From Colivicinus sp963607765 (lineage in GTDB: Bacteria > Bacillota_I > Bacilli_A > Erysipelotrichales > Erysipelotrichaceae), in contig CAVDDT010000020.1 of NCBI GenBank assembly GCA_963607765.1, positions 1 through 17,286 of the forward strand: a stretch of DNA of 17,286 nucleotides. Reading direction: 5' to 3'. How positions within the stretch are numbered: the first letter of the stretch is position 1; each line of letters begins with the position of its first letter. The notes beneath the pieces are model-generated. The model was not told the DNA's origin. It did not search any database and saw nothing but the letters and a program-made list of their open reading frames with translations. The translations under genes were made by a program, and so were the position numbers. Below, in pieces: positions 1 to 7,872 of this stretch.

Positions 1-789
1 TACTGCCTTGAAGTTAGGATAAGTCTTAGCAGCCTCATTAATCATCTTCTTATAACCATCTAGATTTAATGTCTTAAGATTTTCATCATTACCTTCAATT
101 TCAAAACCAAGACAAGCAGTGAAATCTTCTTCATTGCCAATCATAACATCAACATATTGAGCGATTTCCTTGTTGACTTCTCTAGCCTTATCAAGACCGC
201 CAATAGCGCTCCACATACTTGGACGATAGTTTAAGTCATATGAAACGATAGTTCCATATTTCTTAGCTGTCTTAATAGCCTCAATAACTGTCTTACAAGA
301 TTGTTCAGACAATGCAGCATAAATACCGCCAGTATGAAGCCATCTAACGCCTAATGTGCCAAAGATATATTCAAAATCGAAATCTTCAGGAGTTGCCTTT
401 GAAATAGCTGTATTAGCTCTATCAGAACAGCCAACAGCACCTCTAATGCCAAATCCTCTTTCAGTGAAGTTTAAACCATTACGACAAGTTCTACCAATAC
501 CATCAGTCTTCATCATCTTGATAAGTTTTGTAGAAACGCCACCTTGTTCAACAAAATCAACTAGTAATTGGCCTACTTCATTATCAGCAAAAGCAGTAAT
601 TACTGCAGTATCTAAGCCAAAGCACTTGTGTAGACCACGAATAACATTGTATTCGCCTCCACCTTCCCAAGCCTTGAAACTTCTAGCAGTTTTAATTCTA
701 CCCTCTCCTGGATCAAGTCTTAACATGATTTCGCCAAGAGAAACAGCATCGAACATGCACTCTTCTTTAGGTCTTAAATTTAAATTCAT
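1..789 (-). CDS. kdgK: 2-keto-3-deoxygluconate kinase (PfkB family), C-terminus cut by window edge
   Basis: Cytoplasmic sugar kinase that phosphorylates 2-keto-3-deoxygluconate (KDG) to KDPG, the fourth step of galacturonate breakdown. The minus-strand frame is open from the ATG at 789 to the left edge (263 codons read, no stop), so the C-terminal part with the usual PfkB GAGD catalytic motif is not visible. Seen here: an early SLGEIMLRLDPGEGR segment, the ribokinase-like WEGGGEYNV sugar-binding signature near residues 43-51, GIGRTCRNGLNFTERGFG near 107-124, and YDLNYRP and GNEEDF motifs typical of this KDG kinase subgroup. The start is fixed by a TAATG junction: the last A of the kdgA stop is the first base of this ATG, so the two genes are translationally coupled. 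PfkB kinases are hard to split by substrate from sequence alone; adjacency to kdgA makes the KDG assignment strong. Confidence 0.9.
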   Translation of the reverse strand, partial: MNLNLRPKEECMFDAVSLGEIMLRLDPGEGRIKTARSFKAWEGGGEYNVIRGLHKCFGLDTAVITAFADNEVGQLLVDFVEQGGVSTKLIKMMKTDGIGRTCRNGLNFTERGFGIRGAVGCSDRANTAISKATPEDFDFEYIFGTLGVRWLHTGGIYAALSEQSCKTVIEAIKTAKKYGTIVSYDLNYRPSMWSAIGGLDKAREVNKEIAQYVDVMIGNEEDFTACLGFEIEGNDENLKTLNLDGYKKMINEAAKTYPNFKAV

Positions 790-1427
790 TAGCCTCTAAT
801 CTCCTTAACTTTACTTACAGCCTCTTTAGTCATAGCTTCAATCTTATCGAATTCCTTATTCTTAACTAAATCGCCCTTAACCATCCAGCTACCGCCGATA
901 GCTAAAATACGATTATAAGTTAGATAGTCACCCATATTATTTTCATTAATACCGCCTGTAGGAATGAACTTCATCATAGTATATGGTGCAGCAATAGCCT
1001 TAATCATCTTGATACCACCACTTGGTTCAGCTGGGAAGAACTTAACTACATCAAGTCCTAGCTTGTAACAATTTTGTACATCACTTGGTGTACAAGTACC
1101 AGGAGTAACTGGAATATTGTTTTCTAAGCAATACTTAACTACTTCTTCATCAAAACCAGGGCTAACAATAAATTTAGCACCAGCAGCTACAGCTCTCTTT
1201 ACTTGTTCAACACTTAATACAGTACCAGCACCAACAAGCATTTCAGGATATTCCTTAGCCATAATTCTAATAGACTCTTCAGCAGCATCAGTTCTGAAAG
1301 TAACTTCTGCGCAAGGAAGCCCACCATTAATTAATGCCTTAGCTAAATCCTTTGCATCATTAGCATCTTCAAGTACAACAACAGGAAGTATTCCTACTTC
1401 AGCAATCTTCTTTAAAACATCATTCAT
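789..1427 (-). CDS. kdgA: KDPG/KHG aldolase (Entner-Doudoroff aldolase)
   Basis: Class I aldolase of the Eda/KdgA family that splits 2-keto-3-deoxy-6-phosphogluconate into pyruvate and glyceraldehyde-3-phosphate, the last step of uronate catabolism. At 212 residues it has the usual family length. Visible active-site features are the AEVTFRT motif (Glu41, Arg45), GAGTV near 67-71, SPGFD near 89-93, PGTCTPSD near 109-116 and the Schiff-base lysine Lys129 in DVVKFFPAE; TGGI (157-160) forms the phosphate-binding end. An AAGGAG ribosome site lies 8 nt before the ATG. It is the first gene of a minus-strand kdgA-kdgK operon (TAATG overlap) and is divergent from an IclR-type regulator, with an operator-like dyad between them. 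Some family members also cleave 4-hydroxy-2-oxoglutarate; the context favours KDPG. Confidence 0.95.
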   Translation of the reverse strand: MNDVLKKIAEVGILPVVVLEDANDAKDLAKALINGGLPCAEVTFRTDAAEESIRIMAKEYPEMLVGAGTVLSVEQVKRAVAAGAKFIVSPGFDEEVVKYCLENNIPVTPGTCTPSDVQNCYKLGLDVVKFFPAEPSGGIKMIKAIAAPYTMMKFIPTGGINENNMGDYLTYNRILAIGGSWMVKGDLVKNKEFDKIEAMTKEAVSKVKEIRG

Positions 1428-1464
1428 CTTTGCAACTCCTTTATAATGTGTTAAGATATAAATA

Positions 1465-1501
1465 GTTTCATATCGTGGAACATCTTTCCATATAATGAAA
1501 C
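1465..1501. promoter_or_regulatory. Nested dyad operator in the kdgA / iclR-type divergent control region
   Basis: Two inverted repeats share one centre at 1483: an inner TGGAA-N5-TTCCA (1476-1490) and outer arms GTTTCAT / ATGAAAC (1465-1471 and 1495-1501). The right half overlaps a TATAAT box at 1491-1496 that would serve the plus-strand regulator, with a weak -35 TTCATA at 1467-1472 (18-bp spacer). The inner dyad has the 15-bp TGGAA-N5-TTCCA form known for IclR-family sites, and the outer arms resemble KdgR-type TGAAAC half-sites. I infer that the adjacent IclR-type protein binds here, repressing itself and controlling kdgA-kdgK. Confidence 0.6.
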
Positions 1502-1530
1502 ATACTACAAGATGATTATATAAAATACTT

Positions 1531-2295
1531 ATGGAAAATAAAAGCCCAATTCAAGTTGCAGACAAACTTTTTAGTTGCCTAGAATATTTAGCGAGCAATG
1601 GTGAAAGTAACCTAAGTCAAATATCTAAAGATTTAGATATAAATAAAGCTACTGTTCATCGTCTTTTAGCTACGCTTATCAATCTTGGCTATGTTAAACA
1701 AGAGCCCAATTCTTTAAAGTATTATCTATCTTTTAAAATATGTTTCTTATCTAATCAAATTCTATCAAATAATGATATGGTAAGCATTTGCAGACCTCAT
1801 CTTGAAAAAATAAGAGATTTAACAGGTGAAACAGTCCATTTAGTAAAACTTGATGGAAATGATGCGATATATATCGACAAAGTAGATTCTTTATCCAATT
1901 CAATTAGGCTGGTATCAAAGGTAGGAAAAACAATTCCTCTATATTGCTCAGGAGTTGGAAAAGCACTTTTAGCACACGAAAGTGATGAAGATATAAAAGA
2001 ATACTTCGATAATCAAAAAATAATTAGATACACAAACAATACTCCCATTACTTTTAAACAATTAATGGACAAGATTAATTTTGTAAGAGAAAACAATTAT
2101 GCACTTGATGAAGAAGAAATGGAAATGGGGGTTAAATGTGTAGCTGTTGCCCTAAAGGATTTTGAAAATAAGTATACCTACGCTATTAGTATTTCTTCGC
2201 CCATTGTAAGAATGACTGATAAAAAAGTAGAAGAATATTCTAAGTATCTATTAGACACAAAAAAAGAAATAGAAGATCAATTGTTTATAAAATAA
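1531..2295 (+). CDS. IclR-family transcriptional regulator, probable KdgR
   Basis: Cytoplasmic DNA-binding regulator of 254 residues, normal for IclR proteins. The N-terminal winged helix-turn-helix spans about residues 8-70, with ISKDLDINKATVHRLLATL as helix-turn-helix and GYVKQEPNSLKYYLS as wing. The C-terminal effector domain (about 80-250) carries the family GETVHLVKLDGNDAIYID, PLYCSGVGKALLA and YALDEEEMEMGVKCVAVAL segments. It is divergent from kdgA-kdgK, which with the shared dyad suggests that it senses a uronate intermediate such as KDG, as KdgR proteins of this family do; the ligand is inferred. The upstream region has no clear Shine-Dalgarno sequence, so translation may be weak. A bidirectional terminator follows it directly. 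Confidence 0.85.
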   Translation: MENKSPIQVADKLFSCLEYLASNGESNLSQISKDLDINKATVHRLLATLINLGYVKQEPNSLKYYLSFKICFLSNQILSNNDMVSICRPHLEKIRDLTGETVHLVKLDGNDAIYIDKVDSLSNSIRLVSKVGKTIPLYCSGVGKALLAHESDEDIKEYFDNQKIIRYTNNTPITFKQLMDKINFVRENNYALDEEEMEMGVKCVAVALKDFENKYTYAISISSPIVRMTDKKVEEYSKYLLDTKKEIEDQLFIK

Positions 2296-2326
2296 AAAAG
2301 GAAGCTATTTAACAAGCTTCCTTTTT
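2295..2326. terminator. Bidirectional terminator between the IclR-type gene and uxaC
   Basis: The stem GGAAGCT (2300-2306) / AGCTTCC (2315-2321) has an 8-nt loop. It is flanked by five A on the left and five T on the right, which extend the pairing and give a T-tract for transcripts from both directions. It overlaps the stop of the IclR-type gene and lies 12 nt from the uxaC stop, as expected between convergent genes. Confidence 0.9.
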
Positions 2327-2337
2327 AATAATATTAA

Positions 2338-3738
2338 TCAGTCCTTAATAAACTTATCAAAACCAAAGTAATGAAGAGTATTATTGTATGAAATGCCTTC
2401 AACAATTTCCTTTAAATTATCTTCATCATATGGATATTCACCATTGTATACAAGAGTGCCAATGTAATTGCACATAATTCTTCTAAAGTATTCGTGTCTT
2501 GGATAAGAGATAAAGCTTCTAGAATCTGTAAGCATACCTACAAAGTTTCCAAGTAGACCACCATTAGCTAATGAATTCATTTGTTTAACCATGCCAGTCT
2601 TATTATCATTAAACCACCAAGCACTACCATGTTGAATCTTACCAGCACAACTTGAATCTTGGAAACAGCCAATTACCGTATCAATTAATTCATCATCATT
2701 TGGATTTAAGCTGTATAAGATAGTCTTAGGAAGACCATTCTTGTTCATTTCATCAAGCATCTTAATTAACTTATCACTTGGACAATAGTTAGCCATTGCA
2801 TCATATCCTGTATCAGGAGTTGGATGTAAGCTATTATTGTCTCTGTTGCAGCCATAGTGTAGTTGCATGATGAAGCCAAGTTCCTTATACCTCTTAGCCA
2901 TATGAGTTAATGTATAAGTCTTAAATTGATCAACTTCTACTTGACTTAATTCCTCTTGATTTAAGCCCTTTAATAAAATCCTATTAGCGTCTTCATCATC
3001 ACACTTTTCATACATTACATAATCAAGTCCATGATCAGAAACCACACAGCCTTTTGATGCAAAGAAATCAAGTCTTATATCAATTGCCTTTAATAGACTT
3101 GCAATGTCTTTGATTTCAACACCTGATACTTCACTTAATTTGCCAATGTAATCCTTAAATTCAGGCTTATTAATTTTCATTAGCTTATCAGGACGCCAAG
3201 CAGGAAGAACTACTGTCTTAAATTCCTTGTCTTCTTTAATAACGTCATGATAATGTAAATCATCAATTGGATCATCAGTTGTGCAAAGTAGTTTTACATT
3301 AGAAGCCGCAACAATCTTTTTTGCAGACATGCCCTCTAATTTTTTGTTACACAAATCATAAACATCTTTAGCAGTCTTACTATTTAAAACACCATCATAG
3401 CCAAAGTATCTCTTTAATTCTAGATGAGACCAATGGAATACCGGATTGCCAATAGCCTTTTCTAAAGTAGTCGCAAAAGCTAAGAATTTTTCATAATCAT
3501 CACCATCGCCAGTAATATACTTTTCATCAACACCATTAGCCCTCATTAGTCTCCACTTATAGTGGTCACCACCAAGCCAAATTTCAGTGATATTTTTAAA
3601 CTTCTTGTCTTCAGCAATTTCCTTTGGCTGAATATGACAATGATAGTCAATAATAGGCATCTTAGATGCATAATCAAAATACAATTTCTTACTAACTTCA
3701 TTTTCTAGTAAGAAATCTTCGTTCATAAAAGTCTTCAT
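2338..3738 (-). CDS. uxaC: Uronate isomerase (glucuronate/galacturonate isomerase)
   Basis: Amidohydrolase-superfamily isomerase that converts D-galacturonate to D-tagaturonate and D-glucuronate to D-fructuronate, the first cytoplasmic step. At 466 residues it matches the family length. Seen here: the N-terminal FMNEDFLLENEVSKKLY segment, the metal-binding His-x-His motif in PIIDYHCHI (His33 and His35), LLCTTDDP near 150-157, QLHYGCNRDNN near residue 293 and GKIQHGSAWWFND near residue 369; GMLTDSRSF near 403 holds a conserved Asp. The start codon overlaps the stop of the upstream lacI-type gene (ATGA, 3735-3738), so regulator and enzyme form a coupled two-gene operon. It ends in a bidirectional terminator. 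Confidence 0.96.
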   Translation of the reverse strand: MKTFMNEDFLLENEVSKKLYFDYASKMPIIDYHCHIQPKEIAEDKKFKNITEIWLGGDHYKWRLMRANGVDEKYITGDGDDYEKFLAFATTLEKAIGNPVFHWSHLELKRYFGYDGVLNSKTAKDVYDLCNKKLEGMSAKKIVAASNVKLLCTTDDPIDDLHYHDVIKEDKEFKTVVLPAWRPDKLMKINKPEFKDYIGKLSEVSGVEIKDIASLLKAIDIRLDFFASKGCVVSDHGLDYVMYEKCDDEDANRILLKGLNQEELSQVEVDQFKTYTLTHMAKRYKELGFIMQLHYGCNRDNNSLHPTPDTGYDAMANYCPSDKLIKMLDEMNKNGLPKTILYSLNPNDDELIDTVIGCFQDSSCAGKIQHGSAWWFNDNKTGMVKQMNSLANGGLLGNFVGMLTDSRSFISYPRHEYFRRIMCNYIGTLVYNGEYPYDEDNLKEIVEGISYNNTLHYFGFDKFIKD

Positions 3739-4709
3739 AGTTTACTTGTATCCCTTTCTATATATAGACAATCTATAACCTGTTTCTTTTTAACACTCTC
3801 ATTATTAATCACTTTAATCAAAGTATCAACACTCATACTTGCAAGTTTTTCAATTCTCGAATCAATTGAACTAAGTTCTATATCACCCACCAAACAAACA
3901 TCAGAATTATTAAAGCCAACAATCATTGCCTTTAAATCATACCTATTTGAATACTTTAGGGCTGCAATAGCCATATTATCTTCACTAGCTATTACCCCAT
4001 CAAAATCAATTTTCTTTTCCTCAAGAATCCTTAATGCTTTCGAAATATCATTTGGCACAAACAATTTATTTTGAACCAAATTATTTTCATTTATCGCAAG
4101 TTCATAGCCAAGCATCTTCTTTTTTAAAGAATAAGAATACGAATCATATAAAAACAAAATATTCTTTTTGCCTTTTTTGATCATCCTGCTTGTCACATCA
4201 TATACAGCCTTTTTATTATCTGTTAAAACAGAATAAATATTTTTTGAATTTATACAACCGTTAATCAAGATAATTGGCATCTTTTCTGCCGCCTTCTTTA
4301 AATAATCAACATCACTCTTGCCATTATCTTTGGCGTAGTTTGACCCAACAAGAATAAGCGCATCAATTCTTCTTTCAATTAAAGAATTTACACATGCAAC
4401 CTTAAAATCATAGTCGTAGCCTGTACACATTAAGATACAATCATACCCAAAGTTTCTAAGTTCCTTTTCAAGACAAGATACCCCTTTTGCCATATATCGA
4501 TCATCAATATCTGGGCACAGGATGCCTACAACTTTAACCGAATTTAAATTTAAGCCACGGGCAAAAACATTGGGCTTATATCCATATTCTTCCATTACAC
4601 CAATGATTTTGTCTTTTGTTTTTTGGGAAACCTTTTCGCTATTGTTTAAAACCCTAGATACAGTAGCGATAGATACTTTAGATAGTTTTGCGACGTCGTA
4701 AATGTTCAT
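3735..4709 (-). CDS. LacI-family transcriptional regulator of the uxa genes
   Basis: A 324-residue repressor-type protein. The N-terminal helix-turn-helix is clear (YDVAKLSKVSIATVSRVLNN, residues 4-23), followed by the hinge helix PNVFARGLNLNS and a periplasmic-binding-protein-like effector domain beginning KVVGILCPDIDD and reaching the C-terminus. It is divergent from uxaA-uxaB and coupled to uxaC by a 4-nt overlap. Two related palindromes lie between it and uxaA, one right beside its own start. This strongly suggests local control of uxaC and uxaAB by a uronate or its derivative, though the effector is not readable from sequence. A possible promoter is TTGGAT (4761-4766) and TATTTT (4738-4743) with a 17-bp spacer; no good Shine-Dalgarno sequence precedes the ATG. 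Confidence 0.88.
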   Translation of the reverse strand: MNIYDVAKLSKVSIATVSRVLNNSEKVSQKTKDKIIGVMEEYGYKPNVFARGLNLNSVKVVGILCPDIDDRYMAKGVSCLEKELRNFGYDCILMCTGYDYDFKVACVNSLIERRIDALILVGSNYAKDNGKSDVDYLKKAAEKMPIILINGCINSKNIYSVLTDNKKAVYDVTSRMIKKGKKNILFLYDSYSYSLKKKMLGYELAINENNLVQNKLFVPNDISKALRILEEKKIDFDGVIASEDNMAIAALKYSNRYDLKAMIVGFNNSDVCLVGDIELSSIDSRIEKLASMSVDTLIKVINNESVKKKQVIDCLYIERDTSKL

Positions 4710-4710
4710 A

Positions 4711-4728
4711 ATTGAAAGTAGTTACATT
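4711..4728. promoter_or_regulatory. Second LacI-type operator (O2), next to the regulator start
   Basis: This 18-bp segment matches the perfect palindrome at 4792-4809 at 15 of 18 positions, with AAGTA-x-TTACATT in common. It lies 2 bp from the regulator start codon and about 10 bp downstream of the predicted regulator -10 box, a position suited to autorepression. Its centre is 81 bp from that of the first operator, which would permit looping by a tetrameric LacI-type protein. Confidence 0.6.
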
Positions 4729-4737
4729 TCTATAAAT

Positions 4738-4766
4738 AAAATATCATATTTTTATGGATTATCCAA
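4738..4766 (-). promoter_or_regulatory. Predicted promoter of the lacI-type regulator-uxaC operon
   Basis: On the minus strand, -35 TTGGAT (4761-4766) and -10 TATTTT (4738-4743) are separated by 17 bp. Both boxes are imperfect. The position fits a short leader before the ATG at 4709 and places O2 in the start-site region. Prediction from sequence only. Confidence 0.45.
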
Positions 4767-4791
4767 AAAGTTTGTGCTAAATTAGAGAAGG

Positions 4792-4809
4792 AATGTAAGT
4801 ACTTACATT
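4792..4809. promoter_or_regulatory. Perfect 18-bp palindromic operator (O1) upstream of uxaA
   Basis: AATGTAAGTACTTACATT is a perfect palindrome directly before the uxaA ribosome site (AGGAGG, 4811-4816). The TGTAA...TTACA arms are those of LacI-family operators. The centre is TpA rather than the CpG common in this family. It lies between any uxaA promoter and the gene, so binding would block transcription. Confidence 0.75.
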
Positions 4810-4820
4810 TAGGAGGAAAG

Positions 4821-6293
4821 ATGAGTCAAAGTTATATCAAAATAAATGCGAACGATTCTGTAGCAGTAGCTTTAAAGCCTTTAAATAAAGGCGAAGAATA
4901 TGAAGGCGTAACTTTAATTGAAGATATTCCTCAAGGCCATAAATTTTCTTTAATTGATATTGAAGAAAATGAACCAATTATTAAATATGGTTACCCCATT
5001 GGCTATAGTAAGTGTTTTATTAAAAAAGGAAGTCATGTCCATGTTCACAATATTAAAACTGGTTTAAGTGACTTACTTACTTATTCTTATAATCCTAATT
5101 TTAAGGAACTTGATAAAACTGAAAAAAGAACTTTTAAAGGCTTTGTAAGAAACAATGGCAAAGTTGGTGTAAGAAATGAAATTTGGATTATCCCAACGGT
5201 TGGTTGCGTTAATTCAATTGCTTCCGAAATAGAAGAAAAAGCTCAAAGTTTGATTAAAGGAAGTGTAGAAGCCATCTATGCCTTTAGACATCCATATGGT
5301 TGTTCACAAATGGGCGATGACCAAGAAAACACTAGAGAAATTCTTGCAGATTTAATCAATCATCCAAATGCTGGTGGTGTACTAGTATTAGGGCTTGGCT
5401 GTGAGAATTCTAATATTGATGTTTTAAAACCATATATTGAAAATAATGATGATAAGCATATTAAATATCTAGTTTGTCAAAAAGTAGAAGATGAAGTAGA
5501 TGAAGCACTTAAGCTAATCAAAGAACTTGTTGATAACTGTAAGAGTGATACAAGAGAAGATGTTGATGTTTCAAAACTTGTGATTGGCATGAAATGCGGC
5601 GGATCTGATGGTTTATCTGGCATTAGTGCTAATCCTACTGTTGGAAGATTTTCTGACCTATTAATTTCCAAGGGTGGTACAACTATTCTTACTGAAGTGC
5701 CAGAAATGTTTGGTGCCGAAACTATTTTGATGAATAGATGCAAAGATAAAGAAACTTTTGAAAAAACTGTTAATTTGATTAATGACTTTAAGGACTACTT
5801 TAAATCACATAATCAAACAATATATGAGAATCCTTCTCCTGGTAATAAAGAAGGAGGTATCTCAACACTTGAAGATAAATCACTTGGTTGTACTCAAAAA
5901 TCAGGTAGCGCTAAAGTGGTTGATGTCTTAAAGTATGGTGAAAAAGTTAAAGAAAACGGTCTTAACTTATTAAGTGCTCCTGGCAATGATTTAGTAGCTG
6001 CAACAGCACTAGCATCATCAGGTGCTCAAATTGTACTTTTCACAACAGGTAGAGGAACACCTTTCGCAAGTCCTGTTCCTACAGTCAAGATTTCTAGTAA
6101 TTCTAGCTTGTTTAACAAGAAGAATAATTGGATCGACTTTAATTGTGGAAGTTTAGTTGATGGTGAATCGTTAGATAAACTTGGAAGCGATTTGTTTGAG
6201 TTTGTCTTAGATGTTGCCAGCGGCAAGAAAATAAAGAGCGAAGAAGCTAAGTATCATGATTTAGCTATCTTTAAACAAGGTGTAACACTATAG
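4821..6293 (+). CDS. uxaA: Altronate dehydratase, full-length two-domain form
   Basis: Iron-dependent dehydratase that converts D-altronate to KDG in galacturonate catabolism. At 490 residues it has both usual parts: an N-terminal SAF domain (about 1-85, with SHVHVHNIKT) and the large C-terminal UxaA domain beginning FKGFVRNNGKVGVRNEIWII. Conserved cysteine-containing motifs are visible: RHPYGCSQMGDD, LGLGCENSN, GMKCGGSDGLSGISANPTVG and LGCTQKSG, consistent with metal binding. The ATG follows AGGAGG with 4 nt spacing and a perfect LacI-type operator. It is the first gene of the uxaA-uxaB operon; uxaB follows after 8 nt. Galactarate and altronate dehydratases share this fold; the coupling to uxaB fixes altronate. 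Confidence 0.95.
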   Translation: MSQSYIKINANDSVAVALKPLNKGEEYEGVTLIEDIPQGHKFSLIDIEENEPIIKYGYPIGYSKCFIKKGSHVHVHNIKTGLSDLLTYSYNPNFKELDKTEKRTFKGFVRNNGKVGVRNEIWIIPTVGCVNSIASEIEEKAQSLIKGSVEAIYAFRHPYGCSQMGDDQENTREILADLINHPNAGGVLVLGLGCENSNIDVLKPYIENNDDKHIKYLVCQKVEDEVDEALKLIKELVDNCKSDTREDVDVSKLVIGMKCGGSDGLSGISANPTVGRFSDLLISKGGTTILTEVPEMFGAETILMNRCKDKETFEKTVNLINDFKDYFKSHNQTIYENPSPGNKEGGISTLEDKSLGCTQKSGSAKVVDVLKYGEKVKENGLNLLSAPGNDLVAATALASSGAQIVLFTTGRGTPFASPVPTVKISSNSSLFNKKNNWIDFNCGSLVDGESLDKLGSDLFEFVLDVASGKKIKSEEAKYHDLAIFKQGVTL

Positions 6294-6301
6294 GAGGGAT
6301 T

Positions 6302-7807
6302 ATGAATACACTAAGCTATAAAACTTTAGAAGAAATTGGTTATGATGGTTATTTATTAAAAGATGCTCCTGAAAGAGTTCTTCAATTTGGTGAAGGAAAC
6401 TTCCTTAGAGCCTTCGTTGATTATTTCATTGATATGATGAACGAAAAGGCTGGCTTTAATTCAAAGGTTGTTCTTGTACAACCTATCGCTAATAAAGAAG
6501 GCGGCTTTAAATTAAATGAAGTAATCAATTCTCAAGATGGTCTATATGATTTATATCTAAGAGGATTTAAAGATGGTCAAAAAATAAATGATAAACGTGT
6601 TATCTCTTGTGTAAGTAGATGTTTAAATGTTTATTCTGATTATCAAGCAGTTATGGATTGTGCAAAGAATCCTGACTTAAGATTTATTGTATGTAACACT
6701 ACTGAAGCAGGTATCGCTTATGATGATTCTTGTAAATATGAAGATAGTCCAGCAAGTAGCTACCCTGCTAAGTTAACTAAGTTTATGTATGAAAGATATT
6801 TAAACTTCAAGGATGTTAAGGGTAAAGGATTTATTATTCTTGCTTGTGAGCTAATTGATGATAATGGCAAAAAGCTTGAGGAATATGTCTTAAAATATGC
6901 TGAAAAATGGAATCTTGGTGCTGATTTCATTAATTGGATTAAAAATGAAAATACTTTCTGTTCAACACTAGTTGATAGAATTGTTACTGGCTATCCTAGA
7001 AGTGAAGCCGAGGCTATTAATAATGAGAATGGCTATATCGATAACATTATTGATACAGGTGAAATCTTCGGTTTCTGGGTAATTGAAGGACCCGCTTCTA
7101 TTAAAGATGAATTCCCATGTGAAAAAGCTGGTTTACCAATTCTAATTTGTGATAACCATAAGCCATATAAACAAAGAAAAGTTCGTATCTTAAATGGTGC
7201 ACATACTTCATTTGTCTTAGGCGCTTATTTAAGTGGACAAAATATTGTAAGAGATTGTATGCATGATGAAGTAATTTCTTCATTTATGAACAAAACATTG
7301 TTTGATGAAGTAATCCCTACTTTAACTCTTCCAAAAGAAGATTGTATGGATTTCGCAAGACAAGTAATTGATAGATTCAAGAATCCATTCATTGATCATC
7401 AATTATTAAGTATTTCTTTAAATTCTACATCTAAGTGGAAAGCAAGAGTAATGCCTTCTTTACTTGGCTATGTAGAAAAGTTTGGTAAGCTACCTGCTTG
7501 TATTACAGCTAGCTTTGCCTTCTATATCAAGTTCTATAGTGGTACAGAGTTAACTGAAAAGGGCCTTGTAGCACATAGAGAAAATGGAGATGAGTATATC
7601 ATTTCCGATGATAGGTCTATTCTAGAGTTCTATCTACAACATAAAGATGATAGTGTAGAAACTCTTGTTGAAAACGTGGCTTCTAATGCAGATTTCTGGG
7701 GTCAAGATTTAACAAAGATTCAAGATTTCACTAAGGAAGTCACAAGATACCTTAATGAAATCAACGAGTTTGGTGCATATAAGGTAATGAGCGAGTGTAT
7801 TAAGTAG
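6302..7807 (+). CDS. uxaB: Tagaturonate reductase (altronate oxidoreductase)
   Basis: NADH-dependent polyol/uronate dehydrogenase of the long-chain mannitol dehydrogenase family that reduces D-tagaturonate to D-altronate. It has 501 residues, slightly longer than the E. coli enzyme. Seen here: the N-terminal nucleotide-binding region with RVLQFGEGNFLRAFVDYF (residues 25-42), VCNTTEAGIAYD, and the family catalytic K-x4-N-G-x-H motif (Lys293, Asn298, His301 in KVRILNGAHTSFVLGA). The RVLQFGEGNFLRAF form is typical of UxaB rather than UxuB (fructuronate reductase). An AGGAGGG ribosome site lies 8 nt after the uxaA stop, so the genes share a transcript, which ends in the strong hairpin at 7842-7867. 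Confidence 0.94.
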   Translation: MNTLSYKTLEEIGYDGYLLKDAPERVLQFGEGNFLRAFVDYFIDMMNEKAGFNSKVVLVQPIANKEGGFKLNEVINSQDGLYDLYLRGFKDGQKINDKRVISCVSRCLNVYSDYQAVMDCAKNPDLRFIVCNTTEAGIAYDDSCKYEDSPASSYPAKLTKFMYERYLNFKDVKGKGFIILACELIDDNGKKLEEYVLKYAEKWNLGADFINWIKNENTFCSTLVDRIVTGYPRSEAEAINNENGYIDNIIDTGEIFGFWVIEGPASIKDEFPCEKAGLPILICDNHKPYKQRKVRILNGAHTSFVLGAYLSGQNIVRDCMHDEVISSFMNKTLFDEVIPTLTLPKEDCMDFARQVIDRFKNPFIDHQLLSISLNSTSKWKARVMPSLLGYVEKFGKLPACITASFAFYIKFYSGTELTEKGLVAHRENGDEYIISDDRSILEFYLQHKDDSVETLVENVASNADFWGQDLTKIQDFTKEVTRYLNEINEFGAYKVMSECIK

Positions 7808-7832
7808 CATAGCTTTCCCTTGCGCTATGCTA
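7805..7832. other. Hairpin just after uxaB
   Basis: AGCATAGC (7806-7813) pairs with GCTATGCT (7824-7831). It overlaps the uxaB stop codon and has no T-tract, so it is not itself an intrinsic terminator. It precedes the real terminator by about 10 nt and could stabilise the mRNA 3' end. Confidence 0.55.
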
Positions 7833-7841
7833 TCTTGATAC

Positions 7842-7867
7842 AAAAGGTGGGTCTCCCCACCTTTTTT
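7842..7867. terminator. Terminator between uxaB and the bile salt hydrolase-like gene
   Basis: AAAAGGTGGG (7842-7851) and CCCACCTTTT (7856-7865) form a perfect 10-bp stem with a TCTC loop, followed by T up to 7867. The A-run on the left side provides U residues for minus-strand transcripts too, so it probably serves both convergent operons. Confidence 0.92.
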
Positions 7868-7872
7868 GTTTG

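Noticed and set aside
356..799. 147-codon plus-strand open frame opposite kdgK
   Set aside because: It is antisense to a clearly conserved kinase, has no ribosome site, and its product has no recognisable features.
4755..4765. TGGATTATCCA palindrome in the uxaA/lacI-type control region
   Set aside because: It is a short single copy overlapping the predicted regulator -35, and no second copy was noticed. It may be a site for another regulator but is unsupported.
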